Source: CAVTLG01 sp963735495
Lineage (GTDB): Bacteria; Chloroflexota; Ktedonobacteria; Ktedonobacterales; Ktedonobacteraceae
NCBI GenBank assembly: GCA_963735495.1
Contig: CAVTLG010000009.1
Location: forward strand, 1,054,001 to 1,118,000
DNA: 64,000 bases
Direction of reading: 5' to 3'
Numbering within the stretch: the stretch's first letter is position 1; every line of letters begins with the position of its first letter. Shown piece after piece: positions 45,873-54,806 of the stretch. Made by a program: the position numbers and the translations under genes. The notes under the pieces were generated by a model that saw only the letters and a program-made list of their open reading frames with translations, searched no databases and was not told where the DNA came from.

Positions 45873-47600
45873 TTAGATACAGCAGGAGAAATGCGGCAGA
45901 TGAATTTCGTCAAGAACATGCTCGACGCTGACAGCGTATGCTGCCGTTGTCGTTATCGTGATCTGCTTTACCCCTGGCTCTTCTGCGGGAACGAAGGCTT
46001 CCCACAACTCGCGTTGGGTATCAAAGAGGGCGGGGCGACCATCTGACGCCTGAGAAGCCTTTTCCTCTGCATGCAGCATCCCTTCTGTGCGCTTCTGCCA
46101 GCGCAGTGCGAGCCGTCTCAACGCCACCTCTCGTGGACAACTGCACTCCACAAACAAGACCACTGCATGAAAAGAGGCAGCCATGTTCGCTATCCTCTGC
46201 CGGTCAGCACGCCGGAGAAAGGATGCGTCAAGGAGCACAGACTGACCCCGAGAGAGCGTTTCATACGCGTGCCGTTGTAACACCTCGTATGTCCGCTGTG
46301 TCCATTCAGGACGGTACATGCCCTGGCCAAAGGCATCAGCCTGAGGCTGTGCGGGATGAACATGAGCCAGCTGCTTGCGCACATCATCCGAGGAGAAGAG
46401 CGGCCAGCCTACCGCCTGCTGAAGAGCATGAGCCAGCGTACTTTTGCCTGTTCCCATAAGTCCACCAATCATGACCAGGATGGGTGTGGTTGGGCCGCTG
46501 GCATAGTGAGCGGCCAGCGCGAAGAGCGCAGTGGCCGTTTGACTGGCGGCTTTACGTTGATCTTCTGGCACCTCTCGTTCGTCGATTTGAAATGAGAAGA
46601 CCTTTCCCCGCACGCATGCTCGGTAACAACAGTAAAATGGCAGTAACTCGCGGAAAGATTCATCGCCAGCTTCGTGCTGATAAGCGTTGACAAATGCTTG
46701 CGCCAGATCAGCACGACATGCGGCATCCAATTCCATCGTCAAGAACGCAATCTCGCTTGCCACGTCACCATAGCGGAAACGCTCATTGAATTCGATGCGG
46801 TCAAGTATCGCAAGTCGGGGTTTTGCGTGCGTAGCAGCATCCTTTGTCTCTAAAAGGTATATATGCGGCAGGCGAAGATCGCCATGGCAGTCACGTATAC
46901 GCCCGTCTTGCACACGTTTCATGAAGAGCGCATGATGTCCTTCTATAAAATGCTGGACATAGGTCACGATATGGTCATAGATGGTAGCATCGAGCGTACG
47001 ACCAATATAGGGCTTCATTTGCGCGAAGTTTTCTTCCCAGTTGCCCTGGATGACGGCGAGGTCCCCGAAGCTGGCAATCGATGTATTGGTCGCGGTCGTG
47101 GCATGGAACATGGCGATAGTGTGTGCGACCTCTGCCAGGAGTTGGGGGGAAACATCTCCTAGACGCACCATCGACTCAAGTGTTGCTGCGTCTGGCAGGC
47201 GCACCATGACTACGGCATAATCCACGACGTGTCCGTCTTCAAGAGGGGCTTCCGGTAGAGGTACCTCATCAGGAGCATATGCGATACCAATGCGTACATG
47301 ATCAGCACCATCGGCTATGACGGGGGCGACGCCAAGATAGATCTGCGGCGCCAGGCTGCTATTTAAGCGCACCTCTTGCTGGCAAAAATGACGACGCAGA
47401 GCCGGTGTCGAGTAGTCAAAAAAACCAAAATCTTTGGGTTTCTTCAACTTATAGGCTCGTTCGGGTGTGAGGAATACTGCCGAAGCATGCGTCTGAATGA
47501 GAGCAATAGGCGCATCGCCAGGGAGTCCTTCGGGAAATGCACCAGGATATGCCAGGGCATCCAGCATGGCTGCAAAATGACGAGATGAAAGATTCCCCAT
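45873..47600 (-). CDS. Phosphotransferase-like/P-loop kinase fusion (Rv2004c-like)
   Basis: 575 residues. The N-terminal 340 follow the aminoglycoside-phosphotransferase fold (THASAVFLTPERAYKLKKPKDFGFFDYSTPALRRHFCQQEVRLN, catalytic-type loop RIRDCHGDLRLPHIYL, then LAILDRIEFNERFRYGDVASEIAFL). From about 375 comes a P-loop kinase (MIGGLMGTGKSTLAHAL, LFSSDDVRKQL, VLLDASFLRRADRQRI). Known relatives are two-domain proteins of unknown substrate; the mycobacterial one belongs to the dormancy (DosR) regulon next to a Usp gene, as here. AAGGAGG precedes ATG 47600. Divergent from usp 48019; no four-box site in its own orientation was seen. Confidence 0.85.
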   Translation of the reverse strand: MGNLSSRHFAAMLDALAYPGAFPEGLPGDAPIALIQTHASAVFLTPERAYKLKKPKDFGFFDYSTPALRRHFCQQEVRLNSSLAPQIYLGVAPVIADGADHVRIGIAYAPDEVPLPEAPLEDGHVVDYAVVMVRLPDAATLESMVRLGDVSPQLLAEVAHTIAMFHATTATNTSIASFGDLAVIQGNWEENFAQMKPYIGRTLDATIYDHIVTYVQHFIEGHHALFMKRVQDGRIRDCHGDLRLPHIYLLETKDAATHAKPRLAILDRIEFNERFRYGDVASEIAFLTMELDAACRADLAQAFVNAYQHEAGDESFRELLPFYCCYRACVRGKVFSFQIDEREVPEDQRKAASQTATALFALAAHYASGPTTPILVMIGGLMGTGKSTLAHALQQAVGWPLFSSDDVRKQLAHVHPAQPQADAFGQGMYRPEWTQRTYEVLQRHAYETLSRGQSVLLDASFLRRADRQRIANMAASFHAVVLFVECSCPREVALRRLALRWQKRTEGMLHAEEKASQASDGRPALFDTQRELWEAFVPAEEPGVKQITITTTAAYAVSVEHVLDEIHLPHFSCCI

Positions 47601-47815
47601 TGCTCTACCTCCTTCAGTTCTCTACGAAAGTTTTGTCTGGTTTAGGTATTGCCAGGTTCTTTCTGTGTACTGATATGTTTTCCCTTTTGTAGATAATATA
47701 AGCACTGCTGCAACTACAACACATTTCTGTAAGCGATTATCCTCTTGTAGTTAATCACAAATGAACCAGAGGTGAAAGCCTTTCCTCGCTTTGTGATGAT
47801 CTTTCTGTTTCTCGT

Positions 47816-47863
47816 GTGATGACTTTGTGAGCAGAATGCCTGCTCGTGTGATGTCGCTGTGAA
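47816..47863 (+). promoter_or_regulatory. Four-box site R5, upstream of usp 48019
   Basis: GTGAT at 47816, GTGAG at 47827, GTGAT at 47848 and GTGAA at 47859 (offsets 0, 11, 32, 43), oriented toward the plus-strand gene. Larger repeats CTCGTGTGATG at 47811 and 47843 cover the first box of each pair. The rest of 47601-48018 contains only a lone GTGAT at 47793 and TCACA at 47755. Confidence 0.87.
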
Positions 47864-48018
47864 GGATAAAGCATACGCTAACAGGAGAGATGCCTGAGAT
47901 GGCTATCAATGCATGCCGCGCTTACGTCAAGGGCAACGCATGTGAGTTCAACTGATATGATCGCCGCACGGAGTTCAGGGAAGGGATACCGTAACAGCGA
48001 TGTGCAAAGGACAGTATC

Positions 48019-48981
48019 ATGTTTCAACACATTTTGGTTCCGCTAGATGGATCTATGCGCGCAGAACTGGCGCTACCAGTAGTCGCATGTATCGCACGGG
48101 CCACTGGTGGCTCGGTGCTTCTGGTGCAAGTGATTAATCTGCCAATTGACTATAGTGGAGGATTGGCTACCGCTTCGTTGATGGACGAACAGACCATAGC
48201 GTCGGTACAAACAGAAGCTACCGAGTATCTTCATGGAGTGGCTGAAAGGATGCTGGCAGGCATCAAAACGACGACCGAGGTTGTGTTTGGGGTAGCGGCC
48301 CAGCAGATTATGGGGACGGCCAGGGCCCATCATTGCGATCTTGTTGCTCTGTGCAGCCATGGCAGAACCGGCTTCGCCCGTTGGGCTCTGGGTAGCGTTG
48401 CGCGCACACTGATCAATGAAAGTGTGGTACCTACCCTCGTCGTGCGGGGGAGTGAACCTGCCATGCTGTTGGCAGACCCAAGCACGACCCGTCCGCTTTG
48501 TGCGCTCGTGCCACTCGATGGCTCAGAGCTGGCCCAGGCTGCATTGGTACCTGCGGCATATCTGGTCGCAGCCCTGGCGGCCCCGGCTCAGGGTGAGCTA
48601 CATCTGGCCCAGGTCGTCAAGCCATTCCAGGCCGAAGCCGCTGAGGGCTTTGTCAGCGAACTGAATGAGGAGGCCAAAGAGCGTGCCAGGAGCTATCTGG
48701 CGCGCGAGTCCGAGCATGTACAGACGCTCACAAAGAATCCGCGACTCTCAATCGGCTGGTCGGTCATAGACGGAGAAGATGCAGCGAGCGCGTTGGTCAG
48801 CCTGGCCGAGCAAGGCCATGAGGGAACGGAGGCCGCAGGTATGAGCAACTACGATCTGATTGCCATCTCCACTCATGGTCGACATGGGCTGGAGCGTTGG
48901 ATGATGGGCAGTGTCACTGATCGTCTGCTCACGAACACGAAGCTGCCAATGTTGATCGTGCGGCCACCGCAACACACATAA
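48019..48981 (+). CDS. Tandem universal stress protein (UspA type)
   Basis: 320 residues, two Usp domains: MFQHILVPLDGSMRAELALPVVACIARATGGSVLLVQV, ending CSHGRTGFARWALGSVARTLINESVVPTLVVRG; and LCALVPLDGSELAQAALVPAAYLVAAL, ending STHGRHGLERWMMGSVTDRLLTNTKLPMLIVRP. The glycine-rich loops are of the ATP-binding kind. First gene of a plus-strand series with the DUF6325-like gene, the SHOCT protein and the P-type ATPase. AAAGGA lies upstream of the start. Controlled by site R5, by inference. Confidence 0.93.
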   Translation: MFQHILVPLDGSMRAELALPVVACIARATGGSVLLVQVINLPIDYSGGLATASLMDEQTIASVQTEATEYLHGVAERMLAGIKTTTEVVFGVAAQQIMGTARAHHCDLVALCSHGRTGFARWALGSVARTLINESVVPTLVVRGSEPAMLLADPSTTRPLCALVPLDGSELAQAALVPAAYLVAALAAPAQGELHLAQVVKPFQAEAAEGFVSELNEEAKERARSYLARESEHVQTLTKNPRLSIGWSVIDGEDAASALVSLAEQGHEGTEAAGMSNYDLIAISTHGRHGLERWMMGSVTDRLLTNTKLPMLIVRPPQHT

Positions 48982-49061
48982 GAGGAGCTATGTTGCGTGC
49001 GAGTGCTGTAACAGACGACGATAGCAGCTCTGCCATCTTCCCCATGGAAAGGAGAACGTTC

Positions 49062-49505
49062 ATGGAAATTGGACCACTCGAATATGTGGTGATCGGCTTT
49101 GATGACCATCAATTCGCGAGCGAAGTGCTCCCAGAGCTAAAAGTCATCCAGGAGCACGGCCTCATCAGGATCGTTGATCTGGTGTTTGTCAGCAAAAAGA
49201 CCGCTGGCGCGGTCTCGCTGCAAGAAGTCAGCGAACTGAATGAGGAGGATCTGTCCGCTTATGAGGGCTTCGCGGAAGACCTCATGGGTTTGCTGACGGC
49301 GCAGGATGTGGAGCACCTGACCAGGGAGGTTCCCTGCGGTACCTCAGCGGTGATTGTGCTCTTAGAACACAACTGGACCCTTCGGCTGGCGCAAGCGGTT
49401 CGCCGAGGTGGAGGTGTGCTCTTTACCGGAGGAATGGTCTCGCCGGAGGCTTTGGAGAAGGTCAGCGCAGAGCTGACCACAGCAAAGGAGGAAAATCATG
49501 CCTAG
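49062..49505 (+). CDS. DUF6325/DUF1269-like stress protein
   Basis: 147 residues beginning MEIGPLEYVVIGFDDHQFASEVLPELKVIQEHGLIRIVDLVFVSK, the pattern of DUF6325-type proteins often found beside SHOCT and Usp genes. It is alpha/beta with an acidic centre (ELNEEDLSAYEGFAEDLMGLL) and VPCGTSAVIVLLEHNWTLRLAQAVRRGGGVLFTGG. No membrane helix. AAAGGAG lies before ATG 49062. Function unknown. Its stop overlaps the next gene start by eight bases. Confidence 0.75.
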   Translation: MEIGPLEYVVIGFDDHQFASEVLPELKVIQEHGLIRIVDLVFVSKKTAGAVSLQEVSELNEEDLSAYEGFAEDLMGLLTAQDVEHLTREVPCGTSAVIVLLEHNWTLRLAQAVRRGGGVLFTGGMVSPEALEKVSAELTTAKEENHA

Positions 49506-49851
49506 AGGAGGATTTGGCCGAGGCTTTGGGGGCCGAGGCTTTGGAATGAGACGCTTTGGTACTCCATTAGTGATGCCCATGGGCGGATGGGGCATGGGGG
49601 GATATGGCTCCCCGCTCTTGACGACGCTGATGGCGGGTGGATTGGGCTACGCACTGGGCAGCAACTCGGCTCAGCCAGCCTACCCTCAGTATCCCTATCA
49701 GGCACCGCCGCCTACGACACCGGCACCGCAAGGATCGAGCGCAGATAACGGCAAACTAGCGCAGCTTCAGTTACTCGGTGAACTGCATGCATCCGGTGTG
49801 CTGACCGACGACGAGTTCGAGATGCAGAAACAACGCATCTTGCGCGGCTAG
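49498..49851 (+). CDS. SHOCT-domain small protein
   Basis: 117 residues: a Gly/Arg/Phe-rich start (MPRGGFGRGFGGRGFGMRRFG), a short hydrophobic stretch (LLTTLMAGGLGYALGS), a Pro/Tyr/Gln linker and a C-terminal SHOCT motif (GKLAQLQLLGELHASGVLTDDEFEMQKQRILRG). SHOCT motifs act as oligomerisation or docking modules. Overlaps the upstream gene, with GGAGG before the ATG, so translation is coupled. Confidence 0.85.
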   Translation: MPRGGFGRGFGGRGFGMRRFGTPLVMPMGGWGMGGYGSPLLTTLMAGGLGYALGSNSAQPAYPQYPYQAPPPTTPAPQGSSADNGKLAQLQLLGELHASGVLTDDEFEMQKQRILRG

Positions 49852-49909
49852 TCGAGAGCGCTGAGTCCTACGTTTGAGCTATCTCATGAAAGAACAGCAG
49901 GAGCACGCT

Positions 49910-52495
49910 ATGCAAGGATCAAATTCTCCACAAGTAGTACAGACTCCACCTGACACGCAGGGAGCAGGCACCCATACGGTTCCGTTACCGCAACTATTCA
50001 AGCAGCTAGAGAGCAACGAACAGGGTTTGACCAGCGTGGAGGCAAGCAAACGACTGGAAAAATACGGTCCGAACGATACGATGAGTCTGAAGCGAGCAGC
50101 ACCAGTGGTCCAGTTTCTGCGCCAGTTCTTGAACCCGCTGGTTGCTATCTTGCTGGTGGCGAGCGTCGTCTCAGCGATCCTGGGCGACCGGGTCAACGCG
50201 AGCATCATCATTGTGATCGTTCTGCTCAGTAACGTGCTCAACTTTGTCCAGACCTATCGATCTCAGAATGCTGTCGAGAAACTGCGCGCCGACGTCGCCC
50301 CTACAGCGAGCGTGCTCCGCGATGGCACATGGCTTGAACTGCCACGCCGTGAGGTGGTGCCGGGTGATAGTATCCGTCTCACGGCGGGAGACCTGGTGCC
50401 GGCTGATGCACGCCTGATCCAGGCGACCGATCTCCATGTGCAGCAGGCTGCGCTGACCGGTGAGTCGCTCCCAGCCGAGAAAAGCGCGGATGATCGGAGC
50501 GATGCGACAGAAAGTTTTGCTGACGCTCATAATTGCGTCTTCCTTGGTACTTCGGTCGTCAGTGGTCTGGGGATCGCGCTGATCACCCAGACGGGCCGCA
50601 ATACGGCCTTTGGCGATATTGCAGTGCACTTAGCCAGCCACGCGCCAGAGACCGAGTTTGAGCGCGGCATCAAGGGCTTTGGCATGTTAATTATGCAGAC
50701 CGTGTTTTTTCTGGTGATCTTTATCGTCCTGGTTGGTGTGACTGGCCATCATCAGCCCTTTGAGACCGTCCTCTTTGCGATTGCGCTGGCCGTTGGTCTG
50801 ACCCCCGAGTTCCTGCCCATGATCACAACCGTGACACTGGGACAGGGTGCTCTACGCATGGCAAAACAAAAGGTGATCGTCAAACACCTGGAGTCAATCC
50901 AGAATTTTGGCAGCATCGACACGCTGTGTAGCGATAAGACCGGTACGCTAACCAGTGGAGAAACAAAACTAGAAGGGTATTTCGATCTTTCCGGGCAAGA
51001 ATTTGCTCGCGTGCTGCTCTATTGCGCTTTGAACAGTATATACCAGACAGGCATCAAAAGTCCGCTCGATGAAGCGCTCAAAAAGGCGCTCGATATGCAG
51101 CAGGGCGCGCTTGATATGGATGGATATAGCAAGATTGGCGAGATCCCGTTTGATTTTGAACGGCGTTGCCTCTCTGTGGTGGTCCGACACGAGGATGCCT
51201 GTCTGCTGATCACCAAAGGTGCTCCCGAGAGCGTCCTGGCTCACTGCACGGCGTATGAGCGCGATGGTGAATGCGAGCCATTGGAGAGTGTGAGCGGCGA
51301 GGAGCGCACAACGTATGTGAATACCTATCGTGCGCTCAGTTCGCAGGGATACCGTGTGCTCGCAGTCGCCTATCGCATGCTTCCACACCAGGAGAACTAT
51401 AGCAAAGCCGATGAGCAATCCCTGGTGCTGCTCGGCTTCCTGACCTTTGCCGATCCGCCTAAAGCCGATGTCGCTCCGGTGCTGCAAGCACTCAAGCGTG
51501 ATGGTGTCCAGGTCAAGATCCTGACGGGTGACAACGAACTGGTTACGCGCCATGTCTGCGAGCAAGTTGGATTAGAGAGCAGCAGGATTGTGCTGGGTCG
51601 TGACCTTGAGCATATGACTGATCCCGCATTGGCTCAGGTGGTTGAGGAGGTCAATGTATTTGCGCGTGTCTCCCCGGCACAGAAGAATCGCATTATCCTG
51701 GCACTCAAGAGCCGCAAACATGTAGTCGGCTATATGGGCGATGGCATCAACGATGCTCCCTCGCTGCATACCGCTGACGTTGGCATCTCGGTCTCTGGAG
51801 GTGTTGATGTCGCCAAGGATGCTGCTGGCATTATCCTGCTTGAACCAAGCTTACAGGTTCTGCATAATGGGATTATCGAGGGACGCAAAGCCTTTGGCAA
51901 CGTGATCAAATATCTGCTGATGGGCACCAGCTCAAACTTTGGCAATATGTTCAGTATGGCCGGAGCATATGTCTTCTTACCCTTCCTACCCATGTTGCCA
52001 TCGCAAATCCTGCTCAACAACTTTCTCTATGATCTTTCTCAAGTGACCATTCCAACCGATAACGTAGATACGAGCTATGTCAGAAAGCCGCAACACTGGG
52101 ATATCAAACTGATCCGTAATTTCATGCTCTTCATCGGGCCAGTCAGCTCGATCTTCGACTTCCTGACTTTCTTCATTATGTTGCGAGTCTTTCACGCGAA
52201 TGCAGTGCTCTTCCATACCGGTTGGTTTGTGGAGTCACTGGCAACCCAGACGCTGGTCCTGTTTAGTATTCGTACGGCAGGTAATCCGCTGCGCAGCCGG
52301 CCCAGCCTTCCCCTCGCACTGACAACACTGCTCATCGTCGCGGCGAGCTTTGTGCTTCCGTACACGCCGCTTGCCAGACCGCTTGGTTTCACCGCGTTGC
52401 CTGCCCTGTACTTTCTCTTCCTGGCAGGGATGATCGTCATCTATTTATCCCTGGTTGAGCTGGTCAAGCGCCGTTTGATGAGACGCTATGCATAG
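49910..52495 (+). CDS. Magnesium-type P-ATPase (type IIIB, MgtA-like)
   Basis: 861 residues. Phosphorylation motif CSDKTGTLTSGE, actuator motif LTGESLPAEK, ATP-site KGAPES, hinge MGDGINDAPSLHTADVGISV and membrane helix with AVGLTPEFLPMI. The late NNFLYDLSQVTIPTDNVD is characteristic of MgtA/MgtB magnesium importers. About ten membrane helices. ATG 49910 has AGGAG close upstream; ATG 49886 is an alternative. Inferred role is uptake of Mg2+ (or related cation) from the periplasmic side. It is the last gene of the Usp-led group; 58 bp separate it from the SHOCT gene. Confidence 0.92.
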   Translation: MQGSNSPQVVQTPPDTQGAGTHTVPLPQLFKQLESNEQGLTSVEASKRLEKYGPNDTMSLKRAAPVVQFLRQFLNPLVAILLVASVVSAILGDRVNASIIIVIVLLSNVLNFVQTYRSQNAVEKLRADVAPTASVLRDGTWLELPRREVVPGDSIRLTAGDLVPADARLIQATDLHVQQAALTGESLPAEKSADDRSDATESFADAHNCVFLGTSVVSGLGIALITQTGRNTAFGDIAVHLASHAPETEFERGIKGFGMLIMQTVFFLVIFIVLVGVTGHHQPFETVLFAIALAVGLTPEFLPMITTVTLGQGALRMAKQKVIVKHLESIQNFGSIDTLCSDKTGTLTSGETKLEGYFDLSGQEFARVLLYCALNSIYQTGIKSPLDEALKKALDMQQGALDMDGYSKIGEIPFDFERRCLSVVVRHEDACLLITKGAPESVLAHCTAYERDGECEPLESVSGEERTTYVNTYRALSSQGYRVLAVAYRMLPHQENYSKADEQSLVLLGFLTFADPPKADVAPVLQALKRDGVQVKILTGDNELVTRHVCEQVGLESSRIVLGRDLEHMTDPALAQVVEEVNVFARVSPAQKNRIILALKSRKHVVGYMGDGINDAPSLHTADVGISVSGGVDVAKDAAGIILLEPSLQVLHNGIIEGRKAFGNVIKYLLMGTSSNFGNMFSMAGAYVFLPFLPMLPSQILLNNFLYDLSQVTIPTDNVDTSYVRKPQHWDIKLIRNFMLFIGPVSSIFDFLTFFIMLRVFHANAVLFHTGWFVESLATQTLVLFSIRTAGNPLRSRPSLPLALTTLLIVAASFVLPYTPLARPLGFTALPALYFLFLAGMIVIYLSLVELVKRRLMRRYA

Positions 52496-52519
52496 CTGGC
52501 TCTTTCCTCCTCTATGAGG

Positions 52520-53251
52520 CTACGCTTCGTCCAGCACAGGCTGTAACTCCGTTTCGTTCTGTACAATATAGACAATACGTTCACAAATGTTGTTCGCATG
52601 GTCCGCAGAGCGTTTGAGGCTATGCACCACTGTCAGCAGAGAGACCGTCCGTTGGAGCAGATTGGGATCATCACGCAAGGCGGCCATGGCATGGGTGGAC
52701 TCGAGTATTGTACTGATGTCACGCTGTACCACATAGCAACTTTTGTGCATTGCCGCATTGCCACGCCAGATAGCTCTGGCAGCAGCGGCATCCCGGTTCG
52801 CAAATGCTTGCATGGTCTTTTGCAGCATGGAGCGAGCCTGCTGCCCCAATCCGAGCAACGCCGCACGCTGTGTTTCCTCTACAGTAATCTCTGTGCTCAC
52901 ACTGGATTCTCTATACAATGAAGTCAGGCGGAGAACCACCTGCGCGATCTCTACCGCTTCATCGCCGATGCGTTCCAGGTCGATGGCAATGGGAGGCAAC
53001 GATGTGAGATAGCGCAGATCTCGTCCTAAAAGCGGCTGTTGCGTTGTCAAAATGTCAGGGACTTGCTGTTCGATGGCAAGGTAGACCTCATCAACCGTGC
53101 GATCTGCTTCAACAACGACTCCAGCCTGATGCTGATCATTGGTTCCCAGGGCCTCAAGCGCCTGAGCCAATGCATGATCCACCAATGAACCTAAGCGCTG
53201 TACCTGCGTATCGACTGTTTGCAATTCTTTCTCTAATACTGTTCTCTGCAT
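52520..53251 (-). CDS. PhoU-like protein
   Basis: 243 residues, all helical, with two three-helix PhoU repeats: VLEKELQTVDTQVQRLGSLVDHALAQALEAL ... LPPIAIDLERIGDEAVEIAQVVLRL, and AALLGLGQQARSMLQKTMQAFANRD ... VVHSLKRSADHANNICERIVYIV. The E/D-x-x-D metal-site motifs (DLERIGDEA, LKRSADHANNI) are kept. PhoU proteins damp phosphate signalling together with PstSCAB/PhoR; no pst genes are here, so this copy may serve a local two-component system. GGAGG precedes ATG 53251. Confidence 0.85.
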   Translation of the reverse strand: MQRTVLEKELQTVDTQVQRLGSLVDHALAQALEALGTNDQHQAGVVVEADRTVDEVYLAIEQQVPDILTTQQPLLGRDLRYLTSLPPIAIDLERIGDEAVEIAQVVLRLTSLYRESSVSTEITVEETQRAALLGLGQQARSMLQKTMQAFANRDAAAARAIWRGNAAMHKSCYVVQRDISTILESTHAMAALRDDPNLLQRTVSLLTVVHSLKRSADHANNICERIVYIVQNETELQPVLDEA

Positions 53252-53394
53252 AAAAATTACCTCCTCTTTCTGAACCTCTGTGTGATGCATGACTCGTGAA
53301 AAACGCCACGGCTTCTCACATGAAACAGAGACCTGCATAGGACACGGTGGTCCCGGCGAGACAAGAAACTTCTTCGTCGGGGCCAACTGTGTGC

Positions 53395-54423
53395 TTACAA
53401 TAATCCCACCCAGGACTGGACGCCGGAGGGTTCCTGCTCCGCGGGGGTTTCAGCCTGATGCTCTTTCTGTCGCCGTGCTCTCATCTTGTGGGGTCGTACT
53501 ATCAGGATGGGGAGGTTTGTCGCCTCAAGCACCCGTTCCGCTACGCTGCCCATCATCCAGCGGGCGATAGCCCCACGTCCATGGGTCGCCATAGCAATGA
53601 CATCGCATTTGTTCGCGCCTCCGTCCTCATCTGACTCAGCCAGGTGAACCAGTGCATGGGCGATATCAGGGTTGCTGGTCACAATCGTCGTAATAGCTGG
53701 TTTCGCACGCGCGTCTTGCTCCTGGAGCAGACGTTGTTCCAGCGTCGTCAGGTATTTTTGTACGATCAGCATCTCCTGGTTTTTTTCGGTAAAGGCATAT
53801 TCTTCAGGCTCGCTCAGTGGCAGGATACTGCTGAGGTAGAGGGAACCCTGCTGTGGTGCAGACAACAGCGTGGCCAGAGATGCCGCTGGCGCTAATGCCT
53901 CTTCGGCCATAAGAGAGCCGTCGAGTGGAACCAGAATGTTCAGCGGACCGGCGGTCTCTTGCACGAGCTTCGAAGAGGTCTGGGCATCTGGACGCAGCAA
54001 GAGCACAGGAATGCTGCTGTGACGTGCGACCTGACGCGCCACACTCCCCATCATCCAGCGCTTGACTCCGGTATATCCATGGCTACATAACACAATCAAG
54101 TCTGCTTCGTTTGCCTGGCTGATATCGAGAATACGCTGGGCAGGTTCATGACTGGCAATCTGTGTTGTGACAACAATACCTTTCAACTGCTCCGAGTGCG
54201 CAATGTGCTGCACGTAGTTTTCCGCTTGCTGAAACTCTCCTTCTACCACGTTGGCAAGACCTGCTGAGACGTCCCAGTACTGCCAGATGCTATCGGTAGG
54301 AGGAGTAACGATGCGCAGAAGAAGGATCGATCCACCTGACGCACGGGCAATACGTGCAGCCACAGGCAGAGCCTGTTCGGCCAGTGAGGACCCATCAAGT
54401 GGAACAACAATGTGCTGAAACAT
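53395..54423 (-). CDS. Tandem universal stress protein (UspA type)
   Basis: 342 residues, two Usp domains: MFQHIVVPLDGSSLAEQALPVAARIARASGGSILLLRIV with CSHGYTGVKRWMMGSVARQVARHSSIPVLLLRP, and LNILVPLDGSLMAEEALAPAASLATLL with ATHGRGAIARWMMGSVAERVLEATNLPILIVRP. A 30-residue hydrophilic tail follows. ATG 54423 has AAAGGAG upstream; ten upstream codons are open but not needed. Site R6 lies 85-132 bp upstream. Confidence 0.93.
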   Translation of the reverse strand: MFQHIVVPLDGSSLAEQALPVAARIARASGGSILLLRIVTPPTDSIWQYWDVSAGLANVVEGEFQQAENYVQHIAHSEQLKGIVVTTQIASHEPAQRILDISQANEADLIVLCSHGYTGVKRWMMGSVARQVARHSSIPVLLLRPDAQTSSKLVQETAGPLNILVPLDGSLMAEEALAPAASLATLLSAPQQGSLYLSSILPLSEPEEYAFTEKNQEMLIVQKYLTTLEQRLLQEQDARAKPAITTIVTSNPDIAHALVHLAESDEDGGANKCDVIAMATHGRGAIARWMMGSVAERVLEATNLPILIVRPHKMRARRQKEHQAETPAEQEPSGVQSWVGLL

Positions 54424-54507
54424 CAGAGAACTCCTTTGTTTATGCTGTATCAAAGAGACGGAAACTGAATGACCAATAGTTCTAGGAGAAAAGATACACG
54501 TCTCTCC

Positions 54508-54555
54508 TCACTGTTCTGTCACAGCATAGAACGGCTGCATCACAAGAGTCTCACA
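54508..54555 (-). promoter_or_regulatory. Four-box site R6, upstream of usp 54423
   Basis: TCACT at 54508, TCACA at 54519, 54540 and 54551 (offsets 0, 11, 32, 43; one substitution), giving TGTGA-type boxes on the minus strand. It overlaps the last codons of the glycosidase remnant. Confidence 0.84.
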
Positions 54556-54792
54556 AGGCAAGGCAGAAAAAAGGTCGGATTCTGGAATTCCCCCGAATTT
54601 GGAGGTGTTGTCACCGTTGACTTTTGTGAAGACTAACTTTCCACTGGTATTGGGAATAGGACTCTCCGGCCCCACATAGATCCCTGGATAGACCTGCAAT
54701 CCCAGGTGTTCAGCAAATTGCCCGTGCAAATGGGGATGTATGAGCGCAACAGGTTCCTGGGGGAGTACTACCACCTGCTGTACTGCGTCCAT
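54508..54792 (-). pseudogene. GH51-like alpha-L-arabinofuranosidase, N-terminal remnant
   Basis: 94 codons. VVVLPQEPVALIHPHLHGQFAEHLGLQVYPGIYVGPESPIPNTSG matches the start of GH51 enzymes (FGxFxEHLGRxVYxGI). Then comes unrelated sequence including the Usp promoter region. The catalytic barrel is gone. It lies 14 bp behind the LacI gene in the same direction, so it was probably part of the sugar locus until a deletion removed the rest and brought the stress genes alongside. Confidence 0.7.
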
Positions 54793-54806
54793 CAGTTTTT
54801 CCTTTC

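Noticed and set aside
53282..53320. A seventh four-box site upstream of the PhoU-like gene
   Set aside because: GTGAT and GTGAA occur but 14 bases apart and in the wrong orientation for the minus-strand gene.
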